DNA of 46,019 nucleotides, from positions 1 to 46,019 of the forward strand of contig JAIXQU010000060.1 in NCBI GenBank assembly GCA_027485575.1, in the 5' to 3' direction. Shown piece after piece: positions 17,465 to 25,954 of this stretch. The translations under genes were made by a program, and so were the position numbers. The notes beneath the pieces are model-generated. The model did no database searches. It had not been told where the DNA came from and was given only the letters and a program-made list of their open reading frames with translations. The number at the start of each line of letters is the position of its first letter. Position 1 is the first letter of the stretch. The stretch is from Cytophagaceae bacterium (lineage in GTDB: Bacteria > Bacteroidota > Bacteroidia > Cytophagales > Flexibacteraceae).

Positions 17465-18430
17465 ATGATAGTTGTAACAGGCGCAGCAGGATTTATTCCC
17501 AGTTGTTTGATAAGGAAACTAAACGATGAAGGTTTTTATACAATTGTGGCTGTGGACGATTTTTCGCATCCTGAGAAGGAAGAAAACCTGAAAGGAAAGC
17601 AGATATCCCAGTTTGTAGATAGAAAAGATTTTTCAGGATGGCTGCGAAAAAATGCCTGGGAAGTTGAATTTGTATTTCACCTTGGTGCAAGAACCGATAC
17701 AACTGAAAAGTCCGTTGCCTTGTTTGATGAACTCAATCTGAATTATTCAAAGGAGGTTTGGTCCATTTGTACGGAATTTCAAATTCCCCTGGTCTATGCC
17801 TCGTCGGCAGCCACTTATGGAAACGGTGAATTGGGCTACGATGACAACCACGACATTATTCCACAGTTAAAGCCTTTAAATCCCTACGGCCAATCCAAGC
17901 AAGACTTTGATGTATGGGTGTTACAACAGGAAAAATCTCCGTTTTTCTGGGCAGGACTTAAGTTTTTTAATGTTTATGGTCCAAATGAGTACCACAAAGA
18001 GAAAATGGCATCTGTTATTTTTCATGCCTATCATCAAATAAAGAAAAACAGGAAAATGAATCTCTTCCAAAGTCATAGGCCTGGCATTGAAAATGGACAT
18101 CAGAAACGAGACTTTGTTTATGTAAAAGACGTAGTTTCAGTTTGTTATTGGCTTATGCACCACCGAAAAGATTCAGCCATCTACAATCTTGGATCGGGAA
18201 AAGCCAGAACATTCTTAGACCTGGTGAATAGCACCTTCCAGGCCATGGATTTAGAACCGAAAATCGAGTTTATTCCAACTCCAATTGAGATAAGGGATAG
18301 TTACCAGTATTTCACTGAAGCAAACATGACTAAAATAAAAGCAGCAGGCTATCCCTTGGAATTTCATAGTTTAGAAAAAGGAATAGACGAATATGTGAAG
18401 TCTTACCTGATTTCGGAAAGGTATTGGTAG
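17465..18430 (+). CDS. hldD: ADP-glyceromanno-heptose 6-epimerase
   Basis: A 321-residue short-chain extended (Rossmann) epimerase that interconverts ADP-D- and ADP-L-glycero-beta-D-manno-heptose for lipopolysaccharide core or S-layer glycans. Features are the N-terminal NAD(P) motif GAAGFIP (residues 6-12), catalytic S113/S114 with Y141-GQS-K145 and the heptose-epimerase segments FHLGARTDTTE and FNVYGPNEYHK. The third glycine of the usual GxxGxxG is replaced by proline (P12), which is unusual for the family. Length matches HldD (about 310-330). A terminator follows 29 bp after the stop. Confidence 0.88.
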   Translation: MIVVTGAAGFIPSCLIRKLNDEGFYTIVAVDDFSHPEKEENLKGKQISQFVDRKDFSGWLRKNAWEVEFVFHLGARTDTTEKSVALFDELNLNYSKEVWSICTEFQIPLVYASSAATYGNGELGYDDNHDIIPQLKPLNPYGQSKQDFDVWVLQQEKSPFFWAGLKFFNVYGPNEYHKEKMASVIFHAYHQIKKNRKMNLFQSHRPGIENGHQKRDFVYVKDVVSVCYWLMHHRKDSAIYNLGSGKARTFLDLVNSTFQAMDLEPKIEFIPTPIEIRDSYQYFTEANMTKIKAAGYPLEFHSLEKGIDEYVKSYLISERYW

Positions 18431-18459
18431 ACAATTTTTAAAAATAAGGAATAAAAAAA

Positions 18460-18490
18460 GCCTTACCCAGATGGGAAAGGCATTTTCTTT
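18460..18490 (+). terminator. intrinsic terminator after hldD
   Basis: GCCTTACCCA (18460-18469) pairs with TGGGAAAGGC (18472-18481) with one mismatch and is followed by ATTTTCTTT; a run of A precedes it. It sits 29 bp after the hldD stop. Confidence 0.7.
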
Positions 18491-18707
18491 CACTTTTCAA
18501 CCCAAAAATAAAACTTGCGTTTTATCAGCCACAAATTTGATCCATCATAAAAGCAGAACCAAATAGATATGATGAAAATGATTAAAAACTAATTCAAATG
18601 TAAGTTTCTGCCCATGAGTCGAATTATTAATTGGATTTGTTTTAAGGAACTGGTTTTTGTTTCTGGTTTCTGGTCAACGAGACCAACCTTATTAATAGAA
18701 GAAAAAA

Positions 18708-19361
18708 ATGCTAAGAAGAGATAGGTATAAAGCCATACTAGAATATTTTTCCAAAAATTTTTCAATTGCTGAAACGGAATTGGAGTATCAAAATCCATTT
18801 CAATTGTTGGTTGCTGTTGTTCTTTCAGCCCAATGTACGGACAAGAGGGTGAATATGGTAACTCCGGCTTTGTTTAAAAGATTTCCGGATCCAGGCACTT
18901 TGGCCAACTCTGATTTTGAGGATGTTTTTCAGTTAATCCGAAGCATTTCTTACCCAAATAACAAGGCAAAGCATTTGATTGGGCTTGGTAAAATGCTTGT
19001 TGAAGATTTTAATTCTGAGATTCCGGAGTCTGTTGAAGACCTTCAGAAATTGCCGGGTGTAGGTAGAAAAACGGCCAATGTTATTGCTTCAGTTGTCTAT
19101 AATCAGCCTACCATGGCCGTGGATACCCATGTTTTCAGGGTGAGCAAGCGGTTAGGGTTAGTGAATCAGAACTGTAAAACTCCGCTTTCTGTTGAGCTTC
19201 AATTGTATAAATACCTGCCAAAAGAGATTATACCCAAAGCGCACCATTGGTTGATATTGCATGGAAGATATGTTTGCCTGGCCCGAAAACCCAAATGCCA
19301 GGAATGTGGGTTGGCCCCGTTTTGCAGATATTTTAGCTCAGAATTAGAAAATGAGGGATAA
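18708..19361 (+). CDS. nth: endonuclease III (DNA glycosylase/AP lyase)
   Basis: A 217-residue base-excision-repair enzyme that removes oxidised pyrimidines and nicks abasic sites. The helix-hairpin-helix LPGVGRKTANVI contains the catalytic lysine (K121), and VDTHVFRV the catalytic aspartate (D139). The C-terminal 4Fe-4S loop is complete: C190-x6-C197-x2-C200-x5-C206. Length fits E. coli Nth (211). It stands alone. The 277-bp gap upstream holds the hldD terminator and nothing else recognised. Its stop codon lies inside the left arm of a long hairpin shared with pdxH. Confidence 0.96.
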   Translation: MLRRDRYKAILEYFSKNFSIAETELEYQNPFQLLVAVVLSAQCTDKRVNMVTPALFKRFPDPGTLANSDFEDVFQLIRSISYPNNKAKHLIGLGKMLVEDFNSEIPESVEDLQKLPGVGRKTANVIASVVYNQPTMAVDTHVFRVSKRLGLVNQNCKTPLSVELQLYKYLPKEIIPKAHHWLILHGRYVCLARKPKCQECGLAPFCRYFSSELENEG

Positions 19362-19404
19362 AAAATGTCTGACCAATTGTTCAGGCATAAGTTATTTTTT
19401 ATCC
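19356..19404. terminator. bidirectional hairpin between nth and pdxH
   Basis: Perfect 11-bp arms GGATAAAAAAT (19356-19366) and ATTTTTTATCC (19394-19404) enclose a smaller inner stem (CTGA/TCAG at 19369-19372 and 19381-19384). Each arm offers a U run to the transcript from its side, as expected between two convergent genes. The nth stop codon (19359-19361) is inside the left arm. Confidence 0.6.
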
Positions 19405-19475
19405 GGAAACTAAGTGCTAAAAAATTTGATTGTCAAGGATTTAATTAAATAGAAGCATGATAATTATCTGAAGGG

Positions 19476-20111
19476 TTAAGGAGATAACCTCCCTGTTTCC
19501 CATGATTTTTCATTGGTGTGTTTGTAAAACAAACGGTCGTGGAGCCGGCTTTCCCGTCCCTGCCAAAACTCAAAATAAGTTGGAATTAGTCTAAATCCAC
19601 CCCAATATTCTGGTTTTTGAAGTAAAGTGGATTCAGGCAAAGACATCATGTCTTCATATTTTTTTTCCAAATCCAATCTATCGACGATTAATGAGCTTTG
19701 AATGGAGGCAATGGCTCCTGCCTGAGAGCCCCGGGGCCGGGTTAAAAAGTATTCTTCAGATTCAGATTCAGATATTTTTTCTACTGTTCCGGTTATTCTC
19801 ACCTGTCTTGCTGGCGCTGGCCACCAAAAAGTAAGAGATGCTTTCGGGTGTAATTCCAGGTCCATTGCTTTTTGAGATAAATAGTTGGTAAACCAAACAA
19901 AACCATGGTCAACGCCTTTAAGCAGAACTACCCTCCCTTGCGGCCAACCTTCCTTATTTAAGGTGGATAAAACCATGGCATTGGCATCGGCAGGATTTAT
20001 TTTTTTGGCTTCTTCAAACCAAAATTCAAACATATCAAATGGACTTTCCATTAGGTTTGACTCCAGTAAGGCATCCTTTTTATACTCCTCCCTTAAATTT
20101 CCATACTTCAT
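19476..20111 (-). CDS. pdxH: pyridoxamine 5'-phosphate oxidase
   Basis: A 211-residue FMN enzyme that oxidises pyridoxine or pyridoxamine 5'-phosphate to pyridoxal 5'-phosphate, the last step of vitamin B6 synthesis and salvage. FMN- and substrate-binding segments typical of the family are present: QGRVVLLKGVD, FTNYLSQKAMDLELHPKA, the turn RPRGSQAGAIAS, and the C-terminal domain WGGFRLIPTYFEFWQGRESRLHDR. The full length matches E. coli PdxH (218). It is divergent from the NUDIX gene by 87 bp and convergent with nth. Confidence 0.95.
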   Translation of the reverse strand: MKYGNLREEYKKDALLESNLMESPFDMFEFWFEEAKKINPADANAMVLSTLNKEGWPQGRVVLLKGVDHGFVWFTNYLSQKAMDLELHPKASLTFWWPAPARQVRITGTVEKISESESEEYFLTRPRGSQAGAIASIQSSLIVDRLDLEKKYEDMMSLPESTLLQKPEYWGGFRLIPTYFEFWQGRESRLHDRLFYKHTNEKSWETGRLSP

Positions 20112-20186
20112 AGATTTTCAATTTATGGCCAATACTATATCCGTTTTTGTTCATAAAAAAGGACTTAAACCAATATTTAAATAATT

Positions 20187-20194
20187 TAGATTTG
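20187..20194 (+). promoter_or_regulatory. TAGATTTG element directly before the NUDIX gene
   Basis: TAGATTTG matches the Bacteroidota -7 consensus TAnnTTTG but ends only 4 bp before the ATG, so it would give an almost leaderless mRNA. A TTTG at 20146-20149 is too far upstream for a standard -33. Weak. Confidence 0.22.
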
Positions 20195-20198
20195 TAAA

Positions 20199-20636
20199 AT
20201 GGAACAGGCAGCCAGGCAAGAATTTGGAGGAAAAATAAGACTCAGGATTTGCGGCATATTGATTGAAGATAACCGAATTTTATTGGTCAAACATTTGGGA
20301 ATTGGCCCTTCCGGATTTTTATGGAATCCACCTGGCGGTGGTGCCAACTATGGAGAATCCTATGCGGAAACTTTGAAAAGAGAGTTTTTAGAAGAAACCC
20401 ATCTTGACATAGAAGTTGGCGATTTTATGGTTTTCAACGAGCATATTTCCGACAATTTACATGCGCTTGAGCTCTTCTTTAAGGTAAAGCGACTATCCGG
20501 AGATTTATGTTTGGGTTCAGACCCAGAACTTGGTGTAAATGCTCAAATGATGGTTGACTTAAAATTCTGGTCCAAAGAGGAAATTGCTGAGCACCCGGCA
20601 GTTTGTTTTCACAAAAGACTACCGGATTATTTTTAA
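20199..20636 (+). CDS. NUDIX hydrolase
   Basis: A 145-residue pyrophosphohydrolase of unknown substrate. The Nudix box is clear: G47-x5-E53-x7-R61-E62-F63-L64-E65-E66-T67-H68-L69, with histidine instead of the usual glycine near its end, which some subfamilies allow. It sits in the normal strand-helix context (RILLVKHLG before it, VKRLSGDLCLGSDPE after). Convergent with the outer-membrane-protein gene, 21 bp away. Candidate substrates (oxidised nucleotides, ADP-ribose, CoA derivatives) cannot be told apart from the sequence. Confidence 0.88.
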   Translation: MEQAARQEFGGKIRLRICGILIEDNRILLVKHLGIGPSGFLWNPPGGGANYGESYAETLKREFLEETHLDIEVGDFMVFNEHISDNLHALELFFKVKRLSGDLCLGSDPELGVNAQMMVDLKFWSKEEIAEHPAVCFHKRLPDYF

Positions 20637-20657
20637 CGGCAATGGGGTTATAGAGCG

Positions 20658-21305
20658 CTATTTTATCAATTTTCCGGCTAATCCAAAACTTACCCAGCCT
20701 ACAGGACCTTTTCCACCTTCGACAAACAAGCTGTATTTTGGCGTTGGAATCCATTTTAAGCCAATAACAAGACCAACAGAGCCAAAGGATGCATCGGTAA
20801 AATCTTGTGTATCAGTGTAAATGGGAGCAACCTGCCATTTGTAGTTATTCCAACCTGCAGACATGGTACTATACAAATCCCATTTTTTTACATTTATAAC
20901 CTCGGCAAAAGCATTGTTGAAAATGTCCGAAAAATGAAGGGTTAGCCTTAAGCCACCATTAAAGGCTTTGATTTTGGCTGAATACTCTTCATTTCCGAAA
21001 TTGTCGGTGTAAGTGGAATTAAAAAATCCCCCATAAACGCCTATAGCCCAATGGTTATCAAAAGAATGGTCTATTGAAAGCTGCAAAGGAGGCAGGCCAG
21101 ATTGGGAACCAAAAGTTGGATAAGTAATAAATGCCCTGGACATTTGAAGGCTTACCCATAAAGACCCGGATCTGTAAGGCCATTTATTGCCTATAACAGG
21201 AAGGTTCATTCTTAAAAAATCCCTTTTTGGCGCAGGGTTTGAAAATGCCGCTTTTGGTTTAAATGAAATGAAAAAAACCAAGAGAAGTAGACTGTAAAAT
21301 TTCAT
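20658..21305 (-). CDS. outer-membrane beta-barrel-like protein of unknown function
   Basis: A 215-residue exported protein. A signal peptide (residues 1-22) is followed by alternating polar/aromatic strands with Gly/Tyr/Trp turns (WAIGVYGGFFNSTY, GGLRLTLHFSD, YSLFVEGGKGPVGWVSFGLAGKL), the pattern of a small outer-membrane barrel. It does not match a family I can name. Leftward and apparently single; a 470-bp noncoding stretch lies upstream. Confidence 0.65.
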   Translation of the reverse strand: MKFYSLLLLVFFISFKPKAAFSNPAPKRDFLRMNLPVIGNKWPYRSGSLWVSLQMSRAFITYPTFGSQSGLPPLQLSIDHSFDNHWAIGVYGGFFNSTYTDNFGNEEYSAKIKAFNGGLRLTLHFSDIFNNAFAEVINVKKWDLYSTMSAGWNNYKWQVAPIYTDTQDFTDASFGSVGLVIGLKWIPTPKYSLFVEGGKGPVGWVSFGLAGKLIK

Positions 21306-21775
21306 AAGGCAAAGTGTGGATTAATAGAAAATCGAATGGCCTTTCATAATTTTAAAGATAGGAAATTCACTTGCCAGCTTCCTTAAATATTTACCTTTTT
21401 CAATATGAAGTAACTTTCTGATTTGGTTTAATTCTAAACTGTTTTCAAACCTTGGAATAATTCAATCTGAATAATTCAAGATTTATATTTTTATCAAAAA
21501 ATGCCCATTAATAAGCGTATTTCCGGTTTTTATTGGAGTTTTCTGACAGGTAAGTTTTTTGACTTTTATTTAAGGAACGATGTGTTATTGATGATTTCTT
21601 CTTTTTTGTTTTGGTAAGAAATTTTTATGGGAGCCAAAAGGGGGTATTTTGGTTAAATTCAAAATAAACTCAGCATTACCTGACTTGCCCAAATCAGGTC
21701 TCCTTTTTTGCAGAATCAGTAAGCCCATTCGGGTTCTGAATCTCTCTTCTATATCACAATTTCAAATGGTGATTT
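21306..21775. other. 470-bp intergenic region with an orphan rightward terminator-like hairpin
   Basis: Both flanking genes are leftward, so this holds the promoter of the outer-membrane-protein gene and the 3' end of the DUF1624 operon. No protein gene is recognised. It is AT-rich and contains the hairpin listed separately, which faces rightward where no gene is known. Confidence 0.4.
21678..21708 (+). terminator. terminator-like hairpin with no assigned rightward gene
   Basis: ACCTGA (21678-21683) pairs with TCAGGT (21694-21699), the stem continuing with TT/AA around a short loop after one mismatch, and is followed by CTCCTTTTTT on the + strand. The orientation fits a rightward transcript, but no rightward gene lies in 21306-21678, leaving a small RNA or chance as explanations. 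Confidence 0.35.
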
Positions 21776-22897
21776 TTACAGGTAGCTCAGCCACCATTTT
21801 TCTTTATTTCGGGTCTTGTACTGGTCGAACTTTCTGCATAGTGGATATAGTGCCAGAATAATTCCTGTCCAGACCACATATACAACCCAAAGGCGGAAAC
21901 CATGCATAGCCAACTGGTTAGCCAAAAGGCTTAACGTATGGATAAGATAAAGATGCAACACATAGTAAAAGAAAGGGACCCTTCCAAAGGTGCTGAAAAA
22001 ATCAACTATTCTTCCTTTCAAATTTTCTGAATTGGCCATAAAAACCATTGCCGGTCCCAAGGTCATCAGCAAATACAATAGAGAAGGAGGGTATTTTTCA
22101 GGGTTTAGAAATGAAATCAGAGACTGGGAAGTGTTTTCGAATTGAACCCAGGGTCTTGGGTTTCCAAATAGGTTAAGCCCTCTGATTAAAAAGAAAAGTA
22201 CTATGGAGGTGACCCCGACTATGTTCAGTATCAACCTCCGGTTTTCTGGCTTAAACTCCTTTTTATAAATGCTCCCGAAGTAATAACCCAAAGACATAAC
22301 TGCGACCCAGGGAATAACCGGGTAACCCACATAAAAAGTAATATTTTCAAATTTAAATTGTCCGCCACGATGCATGGCCGTCCATAGTAAACTGCCTTCA
22401 AATTGAACTTTGTCAAAAAAGTTATGTCCAAAAATTAGTAAAAGACTAAAGCCCAATAGTATGGGTTTTGGCAAATAAACCAGACCAGATAAAACCACCA
22501 TTGAAACACCAAGGGACCAAATGACAATCAGGTAAAACGTGTTAAATTCAGTTGAAAACGACCAGCCAAAATTTATAATTGTTAGCTCCAGGAAGATAAG
22601 CCAAAGCCCTCTTTTTAATAAAAATTCTGAGACCTCTTTTTTCGATTTTTTAAGGCCAATCAGAAAGGCAGAAATTCCTGCAAGAAACGAGAAAGCAGGA
22701 GCGCAATAATGTGTAATCCAGCGGGTTAAAAAAATGGGCAAGCTTGTGGTAAGCGGATCCTCAACACCGTAGTGGAAACTATAGGCATGAAAAAAATCCC
22801 GGGTATGGTCGAGTGCCATCACCACCATCACAATGCCTTTTAGCAAATCGAGAGACCCGATCCTGTTTTTTGATAGATTTTCGGTTAATACCTCCAT
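21776..22897 (-). CDS. DUF1624 / heparan-alpha-glucosaminide N-acetyltransferase-like membrane protein
   Basis: A 373-residue integral membrane protein with about ten hydrophobic helices. The N-terminal RIGSLDLLKGIVMVVMALDH followed by TRDFF is the hallmark of the HGSNAT/DUF1624 family (D30, H31, R33, D34), whose members move acetyl groups across membranes onto sugars. Its start overlaps the end of the upstream esterase-like gene by 13 bp, implying translational coupling, and it is the last gene of a three-gene operon. The acetyl-transfer role and its substrate are inferred from the family. Confidence 0.82.
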   Translation of the reverse strand: MEVLTENLSKNRIGSLDLLKGIVMVVMALDHTRDFFHAYSFHYGVEDPLTTSLPIFLTRWITHYCAPAFSFLAGISAFLIGLKKSKKEVSEFLLKRGLWLIFLELTIINFGWSFSTEFNTFYLIVIWSLGVSMVVLSGLVYLPKPILLGFSLLLIFGHNFFDKVQFEGSLLWTAMHRGGQFKFENITFYVGYPVIPWVAVMSLGYYFGSIYKKEFKPENRRLILNIVGVTSIVLFFLIRGLNLFGNPRPWVQFENTSQSLISFLNPEKYPPSLLYLLMTLGPAMVFMANSENLKGRIVDFFSTFGRVPFFYYVLHLYLIHTLSLLANQLAMHGFRLWVVYVVWTGIILALYPLCRKFDQYKTRNKEKWWLSYL

Positions 22898-24600
22898 GAT
22901 TTTAAATCAGCTCCTTTTGGGGCTCTTTTTTTCATTTCTTCTGCCCATTTGGGAATGAACATCTGGTGATACCGCATCCTGCTGATGTAGTTGGGTAGTT
23001 TGTGGTCGCCATTCCAGCAATGTTCAGCCCGGTCACCATAATCCACTTCGCAATTGCAAGCGGGATTGGAAAGTTTTTTTAGCATTTCTTCTGCTGTGTA
23101 AACTGCATTGTTCAGGTAATAATTATCCATGTCACCTACATAGATGTGGATTTTACCTTTCAGCTTTTCTCCGATTTTTGGCCAGTCTCTTTTGATGATG
23201 TGGGTCAAGTCATAATTGTCCCGCCAATATCTGGCAACGGACGTATCAATTGCGCCGGTGTATTTGTCATAAATCCTTTTTGGATAGCCATCCACATCCA
23301 TTGGAGAATAAACAGCTTCCCATATATCAAACTGGTCGCCGCTTCGGCTTCGGGTGCCCAAGGCCAATTCTCTGTGATTCATTTGCTTAAGTGTGGCGCT
23401 TACATGCCCGAGATAGTTTCTATGGCCCGGTCGTTCCAGTTTTTTAAAATCACTTTCCACGAAGTAGGCATTTTTATCCTTGTAAATATCCAAGGTTGTA
23501 TAATGCTGAAAATCAACAGGGTCCGGGCAGGCAGCGTAGCAGCCGTTGTATTCTTCAGGATAAAAAACCTGGGCAGCCAAAACTTCCCAGCCTCCGGTAG
23601 AACCTCCATACATAAACCTGGCCCAGCCTTTTCCGATTCCTCTGAACCGCTTTTCTATCTCCGGAATTAACTCGTAGGTGATTGCATCGCCATAAGGGCC
23701 AAGATTTGCGGAGTTAACCGCGTAAGAATCGTCATAATAAGGATTTGCATGTTGAATTTCTACGGCCAGCACCCTGGGGAAATTGGGACCAGTCCATTGC
23801 TGAAAAAACCTGTAAGACTCCTTTTGCTCAATGATGTTCAGGCCGGTAATATGAAAACGGGTACTTGTATCCGGAATCAGATTTGGGTCGGGTGGATTGG
23901 TACGGAATCCACCAAAATCTGAAGGGAAATGTCCATGAAAAATAGCCATTGGATACTTTGCATTTGGGTGGCTTTCAAATCCTTCCGGCAAAAGAATGTG
24001 CGCCCCAAGAAACATGGGCCTTCCCCAAAACTCAGTCAGCAGCTTACTTTGGATTTTAATGTGTTTAATGTATTTTGTGTCTTCCGGTTCTTTTATGGGG
24101 GGTATTTCTTTGTTGATTGTCAGAGAAATTTCATTGGATGATTTTGGGTCAATTCTGATTTTGATTGGTTCGGAATAAATATTTCCCGGTGCTTCATTCC
24201 AATGCTGACCTTCGCCCCGGTCCATAGGCAGTTTAACGGTTTGACCAGTTTTTAATCGAAAGGTTTCATATTTATGTAAGAGTGCTTGCACGTAATAATC
24301 ACCCGCCGGAATTTCATGTAGCCGCTCTATGGGATAACCAAAGGCATCTTCACTCACCAATTGTGATTTTCCAGGCTGCCAGTTGTCCACATCTTTTCCA
24401 AAAACCATTTGGGTATTTGTGGCATCGTTGATCTGAAATCTAGGTTCCTTAATATTGGTTTTGGCAATGAGCAAAAGCAATCTTCCATCCAGACTTGTTT
24501 GGTTAAGTTCTTTGGAAATGGTTACCCGAAAGCTTTGACAATTGGCCGCCATCAAGGCAAATAACAGCCAAATAGAAATGCATAATTTTTTTATAATCAC
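22885..24600 (-). CDS. secreted esterase-like alpha/beta hydrolase
   Basis: A 571-residue exported protein with a signal peptide (cleavage near LMAANC; the cysteine could also make it a lipoprotein). The N-terminal half is beta-rich. The C-terminal half resembles the esterase D / enterochelin-esterase-like alpha/beta fold, with the nucleophile elbow GGSTGG (S334) and a late histidine in GDRAEHCWNGDH. WARFMYGGSTGGWEVLAAQVFYP is the elbow context. It lies 28 bp downstream of the M20 amidohydrolase and overlaps the DUF1624 gene. The substrate is unknown; the cluster would suit an acylated amino acid or sugar. Confidence 0.7.
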   Translation of the reverse strand: MIIKKLCISIWLLFALMAANCQSFRVTISKELNQTSLDGRLLLLIAKTNIKEPRFQINDATNTQMVFGKDVDNWQPGKSQLVSEDAFGYPIERLHEIPAGDYYVQALLHKYETFRLKTGQTVKLPMDRGEGQHWNEAPGNIYSEPIKIRIDPKSSNEISLTINKEIPPIKEPEDTKYIKHIKIQSKLLTEFWGRPMFLGAHILLPEGFESHPNAKYPMAIFHGHFPSDFGGFRTNPPDPNLIPDTSTRFHITGLNIIEQKESYRFFQQWTGPNFPRVLAVEIQHANPYYDDSYAVNSANLGPYGDAITYELIPEIEKRFRGIGKGWARFMYGGSTGGWEVLAAQVFYPEEYNGCYAACPDPVDFQHYTTLDIYKDKNAYFVESDFKKLERPGHRNYLGHVSATLKQMNHRELALGTRSRSGDQFDIWEAVYSPMDVDGYPKRIYDKYTGAIDTSVARYWRDNYDLTHIIKRDWPKIGEKLKGKIHIYVGDMDNYYLNNAVYTAEEMLKKLSNPACNCEVDYGDRAEHCWNGDHKLPNYISRMRYHQMFIPKWAEEMKKRAPKGADLKSWRY

Positions 24601-24628
24601 TTGATTTTCAATTAAAATTTTTTAAACC

Positions 24629-25954
24629 TTATTTATTATTCAATTCCATATAGTCAAAAACCAGATGGCAAAATGCCTTTACGCCGGTTTTAAAAGAGCC
24701 ATCATCCAAAATAAATTCGGGCGTGTGGTGTGGGCCAGCCTCTGATGCATTTTTGCCTTTGGGCAAACCACCAATTCTAAAAAATAGAGCAGGCACTTTT
24801 TGGGCATAAAATGAAAAATCCTCAGCCCCTGTATTCACATTTGCCAGAACCGTATTTTCCTTACCTGCAGCTTTTTGGAGAGAAGGAAGCATCCTTTCAG
24901 TAAGAGATACATTGTTGAATGTTACCGGATAATACAACATTGTTGGAGGAAGGATAACTGTGGCAGTTGCACCGGCAGCTTCTGCTGTTTTTTCAACTAT
25001 CTGCCGTAGTCTTTTGTGAATCAGGGCAGTATCAGATTCGCTGAAAGTCCTGATGTCACCTTCCATTTCAACCTCTGTGGGAATAATGTTTGGACGGTTT
25101 CCCCCTTTGATGGAACCAATGGTTATCACGGCCGGGTTTTGGGTCAGGTTTACATTTCTGCTTACGATGGTTTGAATATTGGTCACAATTTGCGAGGCAA
25201 CCAGAATCGGGTCCACGCCAAGCCATGGTTTTGAGCCATGACTCGGTTTCCCTTTTACCTTGATTTTAAAATCGCTTACGCTGGCATAGCTGCCTCCTGG
25301 TCTGTAGTCAATTTTTCCTGATTCCAGCAATGCATTTGTATGCAATCCAAAAATGACGTCCACGTTTGGATTCCCAAGGACACCTTCTTTTACCATCAAT
25401 TTGGCGCCTCCTTCTTCACCTTCCGGCGGGCCCTCTTCTGCCGGTTGAAAAATGAACTTGATTGTGCCTTTGATGTCTTTCTTCATGCCTGCCAAAATTT
25501 CTGCAACACCCATTAAAATTGCCGTATGTGCATCATGTCCGCAAGCGTGCATCACGCTGGTTTTCTGGCCTTTGTACATCGTTTTGACTTTAGAGGTAAA
25601 GGGCAAATCATTTTTCTCTTCAACCGGAAGTGCATCCATATCGGCTCTCAAAGCTATCACCGGGCCGGGTTTGTTTCCTTTTAAAATCCCCACAACGCCG
25701 GTGTAGGCGATTCCAGTTTTTACTTCAAAGCCAAGAGATTGCAAATGTTTGGCTACCAAGGCAGCTGTTCTTAATTCTCTGTTTCCAAGTTCCGGATTTT
25801 GGTGAAAATCGTGCCGCCATTCAATGACTTTAGCCTCAATTTTGTCAGCGGCCAATTCAATCGCAGTTGAATGGTTTTTTTGCGCATTGGTCAATGCCGG
25901 AACAATCAGAATGAAGATGAGAATTTTGAATTTTATATACACTCTTTGGTTCAT
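24629..25954 (-). CDS. exported M20 amidohydrolase (N-acyl-amino-acid / hippurate hydrolase family)
   Basis: A 441-residue zinc amidohydrolase with a signal peptide (residues 1-24, ending LTNA), so extracytoplasmic rather than the usual cytosolic form. M20D metal-site sequences are intact: RADMDALP (103-110), HACGHDAH (136-143, with the C138 and H140 ligands), the catalytic PAEEG (E173, E174), GLHTN, and the C-terminal GPHHTPEF histidine. These enzymes release amino acids from N-acyl conjugates or hippurate-like substrates. First gene of a leftward operon with the esterase-like and DUF1624 genes. The exact substrate is not deducible. Confidence 0.9.
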   Translation of the reverse strand: MNQRVYIKFKILIFILIVPALTNAQKNHSTAIELAADKIEAKVIEWRHDFHQNPELGNRELRTAALVAKHLQSLGFEVKTGIAYTGVVGILKGNKPGPVIALRADMDALPVEEKNDLPFTSKVKTMYKGQKTSVMHACGHDAHTAILMGVAEILAGMKKDIKGTIKFIFQPAEEGPPEGEEGGAKLMVKEGVLGNPNVDVIFGLHTNALLESGKIDYRPGGSYASVSDFKIKVKGKPSHGSKPWLGVDPILVASQIVTNIQTIVSRNVNLTQNPAVITIGSIKGGNRPNIIPTEVEMEGDIRTFSESDTALIHKRLRQIVEKTAEAAGATATVILPPTMLYYPVTFNNVSLTERMLPSLQKAAGKENTVLANVNTGAEDFSFYAQKVPALFFRIGGLPKGKNASEAGPHHTPEFILDDGSFKTGVKAFCHLVFDYMELNNK

